In this document: piece after piece, positions 23,906 through 33,788 of the stretch
Layout: the number at the start of each line of letters is the position of its first letter
How positions within the stretch are numbered: position 1 is the first letter of the stretch
Assembly (NCBI GenBank): GCA_947652605.1
Contig: OX393577.1
Coordinates: 66,364,108-66,428,107, forward strand
Direction of reading: 5' to 3'
Source of the DNA: Elmis aenea
Lineage: Eukaryota; Arthropoda; Insecta; Coleoptera; Elmidae
DNA length: 64,000 nt
Translations under genes and position numbers: made by a program
The notes under the pieces: model-generated
What the model saw: only the letters and a program-made list of their open reading frames with translations
What the model was told of the DNA's origin: nothing
Database searches by the model: none

Positions 23906-24015
23906 GTACTGATATATCATGGCGAGGTTCCAAGAATATTTTTTGTGGTTTTTTTTTTTTTAATTTCAGTGCAATATTCTCAAACACTTGATAGCGTTAT
24001 TAAAAAAATACTTAC

Positions 24016-24209
24016 TAATATAAGACGTCATTAGCCTGGTGCTTTTCGAATCGGACAATTTTGCATAACGCGCGCAGTGCCGAATCCCGAAGTGTTTGCA
24101 GCGCCTCCAATCCGCTCAATCCGTAATATATGACTTGTAAATCCTGAAGAGACCTGCAGGCTGGTGGTCGCGCTAACGCGCGCATGAACATTTGTTCCCA
24201 GTCACTCAT
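24016..24209 (-). CDS. Gef26: First coding exon of PDZ-GEF (Rapgef2/6-like)
   Basis: PDZ-GEFs activate the small GTPase Rap1 at membranes and junctions. The frame starts MSDWEQMFMRALARPP and continues CRSLQDLQVIYYGLSGLEAL, QTLRDSALRALCKIVRFEKH and QANDVLY. The spacing and residues (R-AL---PP-R---DL--IY--L-G-E-L--LR---LR------R-E---(N)-VL(F/Y)) match the start of vertebrate RAPGEF6 and fly Gef26, just ahead of the first cyclic-nucleotide-binding-like domain. The exon ends at 24016 before GTAAGT, in phase 2. An in-frame ATG also exists at 24290, but the ATG at 24207-24209 matches the family N-terminus better and has G at -3. The exon is strikingly CpG-rich. The remaining domains (second CNB, REM, PDZ, RA, CDC25 GEF) are not in the window. 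Family assignment is from memory of the motif pattern. Confidence 0.7.
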
Positions 24210-24480
24210 AGCGCCGCATGACGGCGCCACCAATCCGTCGCACGGGTCGCCCGCACTGAGCGCGCGAACCCTTGCGTGAATCTCACGCATTAACCACTAC
24301 ACAAGAAACCGAACACTCTCGATACACGAACGGAAACAACCGACATTTAAAAGTTAAACAAATGAAACACGCGCGTCGGTCCCTTTAACAATGGTTTAAA
24401 AACTGATTGTTGTATTGTCACACGGTGTAAAAAAGTAAATCACAACATCACTCTTTGTTTTCGCTTGTTTTTGAAGCGAA
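24210..24480 (-). promoter_or_regulatory. 5' UTR / promoter region of the PDZ-GEF exon
   Basis: Upstream of the minus-strand exon the sequence stays CpG-rich (CACGCGCGTCGGTCC near 24370, GGACGGCGTCG at the far edge near 24540) and contains no long ORF in the gene direction. A 5' UTR and core promoter are expected here by position. No TATA box was identified, and the transcription start cannot be fixed from sequence alone. Confidence 0.4.
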
Positions 24481-26711
24481 CCTCATCTTTTCACTTCAAT
24501 TGTTTTGGCTATTATGCTGGCGAACAATGGCATGGTCCTGGACGGCGTCGATTTTTCACATCACCCAAATCTGTAACAATGATAAATTCGTGTTAGGGTT
24601 TGGCTTTTTCTCAACAAGCTTGGAATTAAGTTTAATTTTCTTCAAATGGTGTGGAAAAATTAAACACGCACAAACGTACAGTAGAAAGTAGAACGGCATT
24701 TAACAAAACAAAAGACTGTTACAAATCTTTCCTTTACACACAAAAATTGCGGTCGCAATGCGTTTAAATTTTCGTAATCACAGTAATCTCAATTATTATA
24801 ACAAGCCCAAAACAAAGTTGCTTGCTTAAAGTAGATCAAATTTAATGTTTGCCAGGAGAAAATAAAACGACAAAATTTAAAATAAATCTAATTAAAATGT
24901 TCCCCCCATGACTATGGTTGGGACGTAAAATCAATTTGTGGACATCCTCTAAAACATTTTTTATACAGCACCAGTTCTTTAATTAAACAATTTGTTTTGT
25001 GTACACTTGGGGTCAAATGTAACAGTGTTACAACCAACCCCAATCAATGTTTTTACTTGCAAATGTTCACTCGTAGCACATAATTGGTGGTTTTCTTCGT
25101 AGATGAGAACATACAAAACTAGTTGGATTAATTTTCCAATTTGTTGTAGCTTTGTTTTCCAAATTTGTGAATTTTGATAATGTTCACTTATCATTTTGTA
25201 TTGCACCAAAGAATTTTTTTAATTTTTTAATGTTGCAAATGTGTATTTTGGAATCAAATATTAATTTTGTTGATAGATACTAATATATTTACCCATTACT
25301 TATGAGCTATATAAATTATTTTGCCGTTACAACTTACCCCGATCATTCTTACTTTTAGCCCCAACGTTGAGGCTGGAAGTAACATCTGTCTTACAACAGA
25401 AAAAAAATCTCATATGCTTTACGAAACAAATAAAATAAATACCTAGGAAGGAAGACAAATGTCCAATCTATCATTAATTCAGTTTGGATGTAAAAAACTT
25501 GTTATACTCTATGAGAAATTAAATAAAAACAAAAATGTTACTTTTATCCCCCGTCTTCCTTATTATGCTGCATTTCGAAACAGAACAGAATCAACTAGGT
25601 TTTATCGCGTACGCAAAAAAATCAAGACGCCATGAAGATTCATAACGTTGCCCGATCCATAATTTTTATGCGGAATTAAACCACATAACTACCGAATCAT
25701 CTAGAAAACTTTTGCCTCGTGACGTTAGATAATAAACGTAATGCATACGCACCCCCACATCGGCACGCAACCTGCACATCAGGGCCATAAATAACCCGTC
25801 CTGTCACTTACATCCAAAACATAACGCATTACGTTATAGAAATCCAGGTTGCGAATGGTTGCCCACACAAAAATAATTAAGATAACCCAGTTATGCTTAT
25901 TTGGGCATAATTATTATAACTGATTAGTAGCGTGCATGGTGGTTAGCACAATTACACACGTTGGTTAGTTATTATTACAAAAAAAATGTTAGTAAGCTGT
26001 GAAAGCACTACCGCAAAAATCCACGCCAATGTGTTTTTCACTTAGCACGATATTTACAGAAACGAATACTTTATTGATACTTTTCCAGTCTCATCTTAAC
26101 AATGAAGCGCTTTTTTTTACATATCAGCAGCTTCAAAGCCGAGACCATGACTGTTAAAATATTATCCTTCGTCGCGAGTTTTTTTTTACGACTGGATGAA
26201 TTTGCAAGAATCTATTCTTCGCTTTCATAATCTGCGGCAATACATTCTGTGGAGCGTTTACTTATCGGCGTACATGTTGGAGCTAAAGTTGTTTCACAAA
26301 CAGACCGCGTTCCTCATACTCGTTTGATGGTCGTTAAGAGTCTAACGTCATTAAAAACTAAGTACGAAATAATTATAAAGACAGGAAATGTTTGAGATTA
26401 AGAGTGCTAATAAGTCTTTACAGAAACAAAACACGAAATTTATGTAGACATTAAAACAGCTTTGTTTGATTTGATGAGCTATATTCCATGGTCGAAATCA
26501 TATTACAGCATGCAATAAAAACATTTTTTTTTTTAATTTGCAGGGTAGAAAGTTCTCTAAGGAAGAAATTAATACAGACAAAAAGAGGTCACATACACAA
26601 CTAGCAACAACAGCCTCACACTTAACGGTCGAGAGGCGTAAGAAGAAGATGATAGCTAAAGATAATTACCTTAAAACTACTTAAAATAAGAATTTAGGAA
26701 ATATTTTTATA
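24481..26711. other. Non-coding upstream region
   Basis: No gene is recognised. The stretch contains one dispersed repeat end at 25491-25560 (inverted partner of 13841-13908) and a moderately G+C-rich block at 25560-26340 that could hold upstream regulatory sequence. Confidence 0.4.
25491..25560. repeat. Dispersed repeat end, pairs with 13841-13908
   Basis: Reverse complement of the repeat at 13841-13908: AAAAAACTTGTTATACTCT through ATGTTACTTTTATCCCCCG. The shared G/C-rich terminal part suggests a transposon end. Confidence 0.55.
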
Positions 26712-28545
26712 CAGGGTGTCCCAGATTACATTTCCAGCATGGGGATCTCGCTTATTATAAGAGATACAGGTTTGTTTAAATTAGATGAATTATTCATTGG
26801 TATGAGAGGAGCCATAATCAATTTTAAAAAGTACAAAATTCCTCGTGCTTCAGATGTTATAGCAAAAAATATAAAAATGTCCAATTTCTTTTTTCTGTCA
26901 TAACTTTTTTGTCTTAATCATTAAAACAATAATATTTGTACTTTCTGAAGGTACTTTTTTATGGAGAATGTAACTGTTATTTTAGATTATTTTTAACACC
27001 TACCATTTTCGAGATATTACCCCTAACTTCAATTTTCCTTATGGGACGCGAAGTTGGCTATGGAATAGTTGAATGTGCTTTTTTGTTCTCTTTAAAATGA
27101 GATATTACTTGCTACATTTATTTTTATAAATAAGCCACAAAATCAAGAAAAATCGTATTTTACCCATCACTTATCAAGCTATCTATGAAAATAAAAACAA
27201 AAAATAACTAATTAAATGTCAAATCACAGTTACCATTTGTCTGCGGGATCGTTTATTAGAATTGTTTAGTATTGTTGTGTAATTCGATAGTCTTTTTAGT
27301 AAATTTGTTATCATATAATTATGGACACATTTACAGCTAATTAAAAATTTTATATGTTAAAATGCTACATTATTTGCAATAGAAACTGTAAAATAAATAA
27401 TTCTAATTAATTATTAATTTGTTTTGGATTTTTGGTTGGTTTGTCGAAAAAACCATATTCTTTTAAATTTATTTCCAAATTTTTGTAATTACGCATCCTT
27501 CGTTACCTTTTCTCGGGATATAGCTCTAAGTCAGAGGTCGGCGAACCGGGGTAAATTACCCCAAGTGGGGTAAAAATGAAATTCTTGGGGGTAATGGGGA
27601 CTCTAATAGACAAATAAAATTATATTAAAAAAAATTCCTTTTGTTTTATAATGAGGATATTAATTTAATTTATCGCATTTATTTTACACTTTTTATAATT
27701 ATAATAATAATATTCTCCGTATAAATAAATTCAATAAACCCTTTGAATTTACATAATCTACGATATTCTTCCTTTCAAATCAAGGGGGTAACGTCGCCTT
27801 AAATAAATATACTTTGGGGTAGTAGGAAAAAAAGTTCGCCGACCCCTGCTCTAAGTATATTCGCTTAGCTTCTACACAGTTTTTATGGCAAAGAATGTAG
27901 CATCTAAACATGTCAAATTTTTCACTATTTTAAATGTAGCCATCATTATAACAATTACTACAAAGACTATCGAATTACACAACAATAATGTGAAATTCTA
28001 ATAAATGATACCGCAGACAAATAGTAGCTGTCATTTGACATTTAATTGGTTGTTTTTTGTTTTTATTTTCATAGATAGCTTGATAAGTGATGGATAAAAT
28101 ACGATTTTTCTTGATTTTGTGACTTATTTATAAAAATAAATGTAGCAAGTAATATCTCATTTTAAAAAGGACAAAAAAACACATTCAACTATTTCATAGC
28201 CAACTTCGCGGCCTATAAGAAAAAATGAAGTTAGGGGTAATATCTCGAAAATGGTAGGTGTTAAAAATAATCTAAAATAACAGTTACATTCTCCATAAAA
28301 AAGTACCTTCAAAAAGTACAAATATTATTGTTCTAATGATTAAGACAAAAAAGTTATGAGAGAAAAAAGAAATTGGACATATTCATATTTTTTGCTAAAA
28401 CATCTGAAGCACGAGGAATTTTTTACTTTTAAAAATTGATTGTGGCCCCTTTCATACTAAGGAATAATTCATCTAATTTAAACAAACCTGTATCTCTTAT
28501 AATAAGCGAGATCCCCATGCTGGAAATGTAATCTGGGACACCCTG
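26712..28545. mobile_element. 1.83-kb TACAGGGTG foldback element (family A)
   Basis: The ends are TA|CAGGGTGTCCCAGATTACA and its reverse complement followed by TA, giving a TA target duplication. The arms run inward as near-perfect inverted copies for more than 580 bases (26712-27294 against 27961-28545) and, with more divergence, to about 27400 and 27880. The unpaired centre is therefore only about 130 bases once the nested hAT element (27532-27848) is removed. There is no transposase; short ORFs within are by-products. A 42-bp solo right end of the same family lies at 44576-44617. Confidence 0.9.
27532..27848. mobile_element. hAT MITE with perfect 8-bp duplication, nested
   Basis: Terminal repeats CAGAGGTCGGCGAAC and GTTCGCCGACCCCTG are inverted copies with one mismatch and are flanked on both sides by CTCTAAGT (27524-27531 and 27849-27856). 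This combination defines a non-autonomous hAT element, 317 bp. The terminal sequence resembles Buster-type hAT ends. It is inserted in the inner part of the family A foldback, so it is younger than that element. Confidence 0.92.
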
Positions 28546-28561
28546 TATACTCACAAGGGAG

Positions 28562-29204
28562 AATCTGATCAAGGCTGTGTTTATTGCATCCAGAACATCA
28601 AAACTAAATGTTTTGCAGAGTTATACGTGCCATTAGCCATTTCCTTCGGAAAAATAGGGGAAACACTGAAAATTTGGATAATAAAGGTAATTTTTGCGAT
28701 CGCGTTGGCCATGAAACCGTCAGAGATAAAATCGAAATTCTTCTATTCACCAATTCGCGCATCCTTTGCAAGTAAAATGGTGCAAAGTTTTTGAAAAAAT
28801 CTTAAACGGTTCCGGAGAAAAACGCGAAAAACGAGGCCTTTGTAAAAACTGTTTTCCCTATGTTAAACGCCCATGTAAGTCGCATAGATTTAGTTATACA
28901 ACTTATCAAATCATAGCGCTTTTGCAGGGGTTTAGTTTTTGACGTTTTTCTCCGGAACCGTTCAAGATTTTTTCAAAAACTTTGCACCATTTTACTTGCA
29001 AAGGATGCGCGCATTGGTAAATAGAAGAATTTCGATTTTATCTCTGACGGTTTCATGGCCAACGCTATCGCAAAAATTACCTTATTATCCAACTTTTCAG
29101 TGTTTCCCTTATTTTTCCGAAGAAAATGGCCAGTGGCACGTATAACTCTGCAAAACATTTAGTTTTGATGTTCTTGATGCAATAAACACAGCCCTGATCA
29201 GATT
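28562..29204. mobile_element. Foldback built from two inverted copies of a shared core
   Basis: Left arm from AATCTGATCAAGGCTGTGTT and right arm ending in AACACAGCCCTGATCAGATT are inverted copies of about 260 bases, around a centre of roughly 110 bases. Each arm carries the core words ACTTTGCACCATTTTACTTG, CAAAGGATGCGCGCAT and GGTTCCGGAGAAAAACG (or reverse complement). The same core recurs at 32047-32277, 36262-36570 and 59778-60815. A target duplication was not found. It abuts the family A element. Confidence 0.8.
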
Positions 29205-29696
29205 TTAGCGACAACGTATCGTGACCCTTCCTTTTAGGATGTAAATTCCGCTTGAATCTCGTAATATTATCAGTTACAAACGGTACGATAATTACAGGTC
29301 CGTATTTTTTAAATTCACCTATTAACGATAATGAAGACATTTGTAAATACAATACAGCAAAAGCACACCCATGTAACGGCATTAAATCGATTCCTGTTGC
29401 TTAGCAAAGCGAAACAAGGCTAAGATTTCCTATTCAACATTTATTGATGTGTTACCTAAATTGATCATAAAATATTGAGTATGTTCATTGTTTTAGTTCC
29501 TGCAAGGAAAGTGGCATGCATACCTACATTTCGGTGCGTTGGATCCAGAAGTCTATACTACTTTTTCTTACATTTATAGGGGCTGTTTTTATACTACAGT
29601 GTGGCTATAAAAACAGCATTAGCTTTAGAATTCGTTTGCTTCATGTGCATGAAAAACCAGAATATTTTCAATTTAAAATTATACCATTAAATGTTT

Positions 29697-30240
29697 GTCA
29701 CAAATAAATGTCTGATAAGTAAGAAGGAAATATCAAAAGAGACGAAGACGCGAGTTTTTAATGCAGTGTACGTACCCATACTCACGTACAGTTCAGAAAC
29801 TTGGACACTAACTCAAAAACAAAAACAAAGAATACAGGTACAGGAAATGAGATTTTTGAGAAGAATAGAGGGATGTAGACTGATCGATAAAATCAGTAAC
29901 GAAAAAATCCGAAATAAACTTGGAGTAACAGATATTAAGAAAAAGATGGAGACGAATCAATTACGATGGCTGGGGCATTTACTACGCATGCCAGAAAGTA
30001 GATACGCGAAAATAGGATGGAAAATGCAGATAAAGGGAAAAAGAACTAGAGGAAGGCCAAGAATAAAATGGGAAAAAGAAGTGAGGAAGAGACTAGAAGG
30101 AAAAGGAGTCAGCTGGAAAGATGTGCCACAATTAGCCAACGATAGGAAGGAGTGGAGAAAGATAATACAGTAACAGAACAGCAACCTCGACACCGAAAGG
30201 TACAAGAGGAAACGATTAAGAAGATGTTTGTTTAATACAT
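29697..30240 (+). pseudogene. LINE ORF2 C-terminal fragment with open frame
   Basis: A frame of 160 residues is still open. It contains EISKETKTRVFNAVYVPILT, then SSETWTLTQKQKQRIQVQEM, RFLRRIEGCRLIDKISNEKI, a LRWLGHLLRMPESRYAK block, GKRTRGRPRIKWEKEV and finally DVPQLANDRKEWRKIIQ. This is the thumb-to-C-terminus segment of a non-LTR retrotransposon ORF2 (YSSETW-L, LRWLGHL-RM, RGRPR--W). There is no palm domain or endonuclease, so the copy is 5'-truncated, as is usual. The intact frame suggests it is one of the youngest LINE insertions in the window. The short 3' UTR runs to about 30240. Confidence 0.85.
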
Positions 30241-31766
30241 AGACATTGGTTTACAAGTCTTAAATAAATTTTCTTGGGAAACTTTCAGTTTTTAAAATAC
30301 ATTTATTTCGGTTGACCCAAGCTTTCTTCCAGATTAAAGGTTTTTAGAATGACAAACGTGTGATCCAAACCAGAATTCGTTGCAACATTTATATCACTTA
30401 TTTTTGGACTTAACCAACATGGCAACAATAAAAAGAAATAATTACCAATTAGAGAAAAAAAATTTATATGTTTTCCTGCTTACCGTTTTAAGTAGGTATG
30501 CAAATACTTTTGTTTAATATATGTGTGCACATATAATTGTAGAAAGAAAGAAAAATGATATTAAAATGAAAATTTTGGGGTGCTTCAAAAACAAAAAGGC
30601 CCAGAGACAAATAACCACATATTCAAATCTGAATTTGAAGTGCAGAACAAAAGCAGTTTTTCCCAAAAAAAAACCTCTGGAAAGTGATCAAAGAAACTAA
30701 CTCCCTATTCTTTGCTATAACTTATTTGTACAAGCGTGAAAGACATTTTATTTGTAAGAAGATATTTATACAAAGTTTTCTCCAAGCACGAGAAGTATTA
30801 CACTAAAAAAGGTTGTGACATACAAAGAAACCACAAAAGGAATGTTCATTTATTTAGCGAACGCCCTCAGAATATTTAACTATTCAACCTTTTTGTATTT
30901 TACGGAGAAAATACATTTTAAGCATAAACTAACTGTAACAACTAACAACAGACAAAAACAAAAGTTCCAACACTCGTTTAGGTTTCTTTATATTCAAACC
31001 GACCGCAAAGATTATCCATTCCCGCTGACGAACAAAACCGTATGTTTATAAACAATAAGAGACTAAATGAAATATGCGGAAAGATAATAAAGACATTTAG
31101 AAGTGTAACAAGACAGTTTTAATTGCACTCGTAATTACTATCACGACTAAACACACACAATAACGTAAAAATATTGTGGAGATAATAATGTTATGACTTC
31201 AATAATTCGACTTCCGTTAACCATGTAAGTACAAATCTAGGTTTTGTAACTGTTTATGCCTGGCTATGATGAAATGCCTGTTTGAACTACGGACATTCCA
31301 GCTTAATAGCAACACGTTCCTACTTTGCATTCGGATTTTATTCATTGATTAAGCGTATTTATGATAAGAGCAAATACGTTCTTGTACGAAGCCGATTGTA
31401 AACGGCTTAAGATCGAAAAGAATCCCAAAGCCATTCATGCACAAACTGCAGTCAATTCTAGCGCGTGATCGACAAACTAAGAACACATTTTAACCTATTG
31501 TTACGGAGGTATTCGAGCAAACAAAAGAATTTTCCATTCGGTTAATTAAATCTTGCTTAAATATTAACGCGCGTTGAGTATTTTAGCGCCGCTGTCGTTA
31601 GTTTTATTGCGGCTGTTTTGTGATAATTTTGTACTTAAGTGCTTTGAAACAGCAATATTCAACATCATTTTAGTATCAAATGCTTTTATCTTGAGTAAAT
31701 TTGAGATTTACAGCCAACATCGGAGCCTTTAATCCAGTGTTTCGTCAACTGCGGAGAGAGGTTCTC
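30241..31766. other. Non-coding stretch without recognised features
   Basis: AT-rich, with a more G+C-rich block around 31380-31620 of unknown nature. No gene or repeat is recognised. Confidence 0.4.
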
Positions 31767-32010
31767 CAGTGCCGGATTTAAGAGGAGTGACGCCCAACGC
31801 TACACTTTTCTTTGGGGCCCATGTTGCAGTAAAAAAAAGGTCTTTCATTTTACTTAAAAAGTCCTAGTTCGCTCGAATACCTTGTTTTGAAAAAATCCGT
31901 ACCGGTTCACACTGATGACCTCAAAAAAAAGTCCTCTCGAATTTGTAAGGCCCGGGACAGTATATTTGTAAGCTAAAGGTTGTCTAGCTTATAGTCCAAA
32001 TCCGGCACTG
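31767..32010. mobile_element. hAT MITE, 244 bp
   Basis: Terminal repeats CAGTGCCGGATTT and AAATCCGGCACTG are perfect 13-bp inverted copies. The flanking octamers AGGTTCTC (31759-31766) and AGGTTTTC (32011-32018) match at seven of eight positions, as expected for an aged hAT target duplication. It is non-coding. Confidence 0.87.
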
Positions 32011-32046
32011 AGGTTTTCAAAAGTAGACAAAAGTACACGCTAGAAT

Positions 32047-32277
32047 CTGATCAACAACTTCGAAAAACAGGGAAAAAACTGAAAAGTTGAATAACAAAAG
32101 TAATTTTTGCGATCGCGTTGGCCATGAAACCGTCAGGGACAAAGTCTAAATTCTTCCATTTACCAATGCGCGCATCCTTTGCAAGTAAAATGGTGCAAAG
32201 TTTTTAAAAAAATCTTAAACTGTTCCGGAGAAAAACATGAAAACGAAACCCCAGCAAAAGCGCTATGATTTGAGAAG
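32047..32277. repeat. Single copy of the shared foldback/satellite core
   Basis: It matches one arm and the adjoining centre of the foldback at 28562-29204: GATCGCGTTGGCCATGAAAC, ATGCGCGCATCCTTTGCAAG, ATGGTGCAAAG, GTTCCGGAGAAAAACAT and CCCCAGCAAAAGCGCTATGA appear in the same order. Its start resembles the element end (AATCTGATCAA), so it is a half-element. Confidence 0.75.
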
Positions 32278-32298
32278 TTGTGGTGTGTCTGTTATAAC

Positions 32299-32380
32299 CA
32301 GGGGTTTGAGGCGGTCCAATTTTTTAATTGCTCCGCTCTGGCATCAAAATGCCTGCTCCAGCTCCGCTCCATGCTCCAAA
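32299..32380. mobile_element. Partial copy of the CAGGGGTTTGGAGC hAT MITE
   Basis: It begins CAGGGGTTTGAGGCGGTCC, continues AATTTTTTAATTGCTCCGC and GGCATCAAAATGCCTGCTCC, and stops at GCTCCATGCTCCAAA, before the terminal CCCTG. The intact relative is at 54086-54184, in inverted orientation. Confidence 0.75.
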
Positions 32381-32812
32381 TATTGTTAACATTAAAAAAA
32401 AAAGTTTTTTGATTACAAATAATTTTTTTAACAAAGTTTTAATTTTATCGGATATGTAGAAGTTGGTCAAAAATAACAATATTTGACCCTAACAAACAAG
32501 TAAAGTTAAATAAATGTTTGAGAAAACAAATTATTGATCTTCAAACGTTGAATTACAAATAGTCCCTTATGACATGAGCATTACGGCAACGTTTCTCAAA
32601 CTTATCAGACAACGGACAGGTTTTTTGTAATATTTGCTGTGGCCTACTTTAAAATAACCAAATATGGTTTAAAAGTAATAATCTAACCCTCTGATTGAAA
32701 ATTTGTGGGTATCAAAGAAACTAAATATAGGTACCTATAGAATAATATAATTTGTTTAAAATTACTTTAACTTGCTTTTTATTTTTATTTCGTTTCAATT
32801 TAAAGTGTTAAT
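32381..32812. other. Non-coding stretch without recognised features
   Basis: AT-rich spacer between two hAT-type elements; nothing recognised. Confidence 0.4.
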
Positions 32813-33047
32813 CAGACCTTATCAGAGGGGGGCAAAGGGGTAGATGCCCCGGGCTACACAGTTTTAGGGGCCTGCATTTTTAACTTGATCTGTAGAAAAA
32901 AATACATAATATCTATGTTGTTGAAATAACAGTTTTATACATATATCATTGAACGACCATTAACATTATATATTTTTTCCCAATAGTTTTTAATTTTAAA
33001 GGGCCCAAAAACATTGTCTACCTCAGGCCTTATTCTGAAAGGCCCTG
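32813..33047. mobile_element. hAT-like MITE with perfect 8-bp duplication
   Basis: GTGTTAAT flanks both sides (32805-32812 and 33048-33055). The ends are CAGACCTTATCAGAGGGGGG and, reverse-complemented, CAGGGCCTTTCAGAATAAGG, which are inverted relatives with small indels. It is 235 bp long and non-coding. The exact duplication is the strongest evidence; the poorly matched terminal repeats are unusual. Confidence 0.8.
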
Positions 33048-33094
33048 GTGTTAATAGTAAATATATATGTATAGTTAATAATAAATGTGCAACA

Positions 33095-33195
33095 CAAGGT
33101 TCTCGGGTATTCCGCGTCTTCGTAACGCAGCTCTGATAAGAAATGTTGGTCATCCGACGTTTCGGCAAAATCGCACCTGCCATTTTCAAGGATAG
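33095..33195 (-). mobile_element. Penelope-like 3' region remnant
   Basis: On the minus strand the sequence reads CTTGAAAATGGCAGGTGCGA, then TTTTGCCGAAACGTCGGATG and ACCAACATTTCTTATCAGAG. A short stem (GGCA...TGCC) followed by GAAACGTCGG is the recurrent 3' motif of Penelope-like and related retroelements. No RT or GIY-YIG sequence remains. Confidence 0.4.
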
Positions 33196-33527
33196 ACTAA
33201 TAATAAATAAATCAACGTAATTAAATTTTACAGTTCATTGAACATGATAAATTGGCAAATCGCAATACACAATTTAAAATTAATTTACTTACGAAAGAAA
33301 ATAAAGGTTGCAAAAATAGACAATTTTTTACTAATCAAAAAATATGAAGGATGATCTTTAATCTTTTTTTGGCATGAATTGGTGGGAAAATATTCATTTA
33401 TTAACCCAGCGGGGTGTTCTTGAACTGGTGCAATTCAAGTTTATTTCGGGACCATTTTCTAAAAATTTAGATAATGCTTCTTCTTTTTAGAAATCGTTAC
33501 ATCTACTAACCAAATTTTGTAATCGAT

Positions 33528-33788
33528 AATTGAAGACCTTGGTGCAAGAAAGGGATATGTGCAAAAAAGTAAAAAAATAAGACTTGTACAGAAATGGATT
33601 TTAAAATTTGCGCTTTTCATATGGTGCAAATGTGGGATAAGTAGGGCTTAGAAAAATAATTTCTATAAGCCCTACTTATCCCACATTTGCACCATATGAA
33701 AAGCGCTTATTTTAAAACCCATTTCTGTACAAGTTTTTTTTTTTTACATTTTTGCACATATCCCCTTCTTGCACCAAGGTCTTCAATT
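33528..33788. repeat. 261-bp near-perfect hairpin
   Basis: The arms 33528-33650 and 33666-33788 are inverted copies over about 123 bases each, with a few mismatches and short indels in A/T runs, around a 15-base loop (GAAAAATAATTTCTA). The innermost 38 bases (from GCGCTTTTCATATGGTGCAA to TAAGTAGGGCTTA) pair essentially perfectly. No target duplication is obvious. It could be a young palindromic MITE or a hairpin-RNA locus. Confidence 0.88.

Noticed and set aside
29077..29382. 101-codon minus-strand ORF
   Set aside because: It runs through the right arm of the foldback at 28562-29204 and out into flanking sequence; no motif, and the inverted arm gives a mirror ORF.
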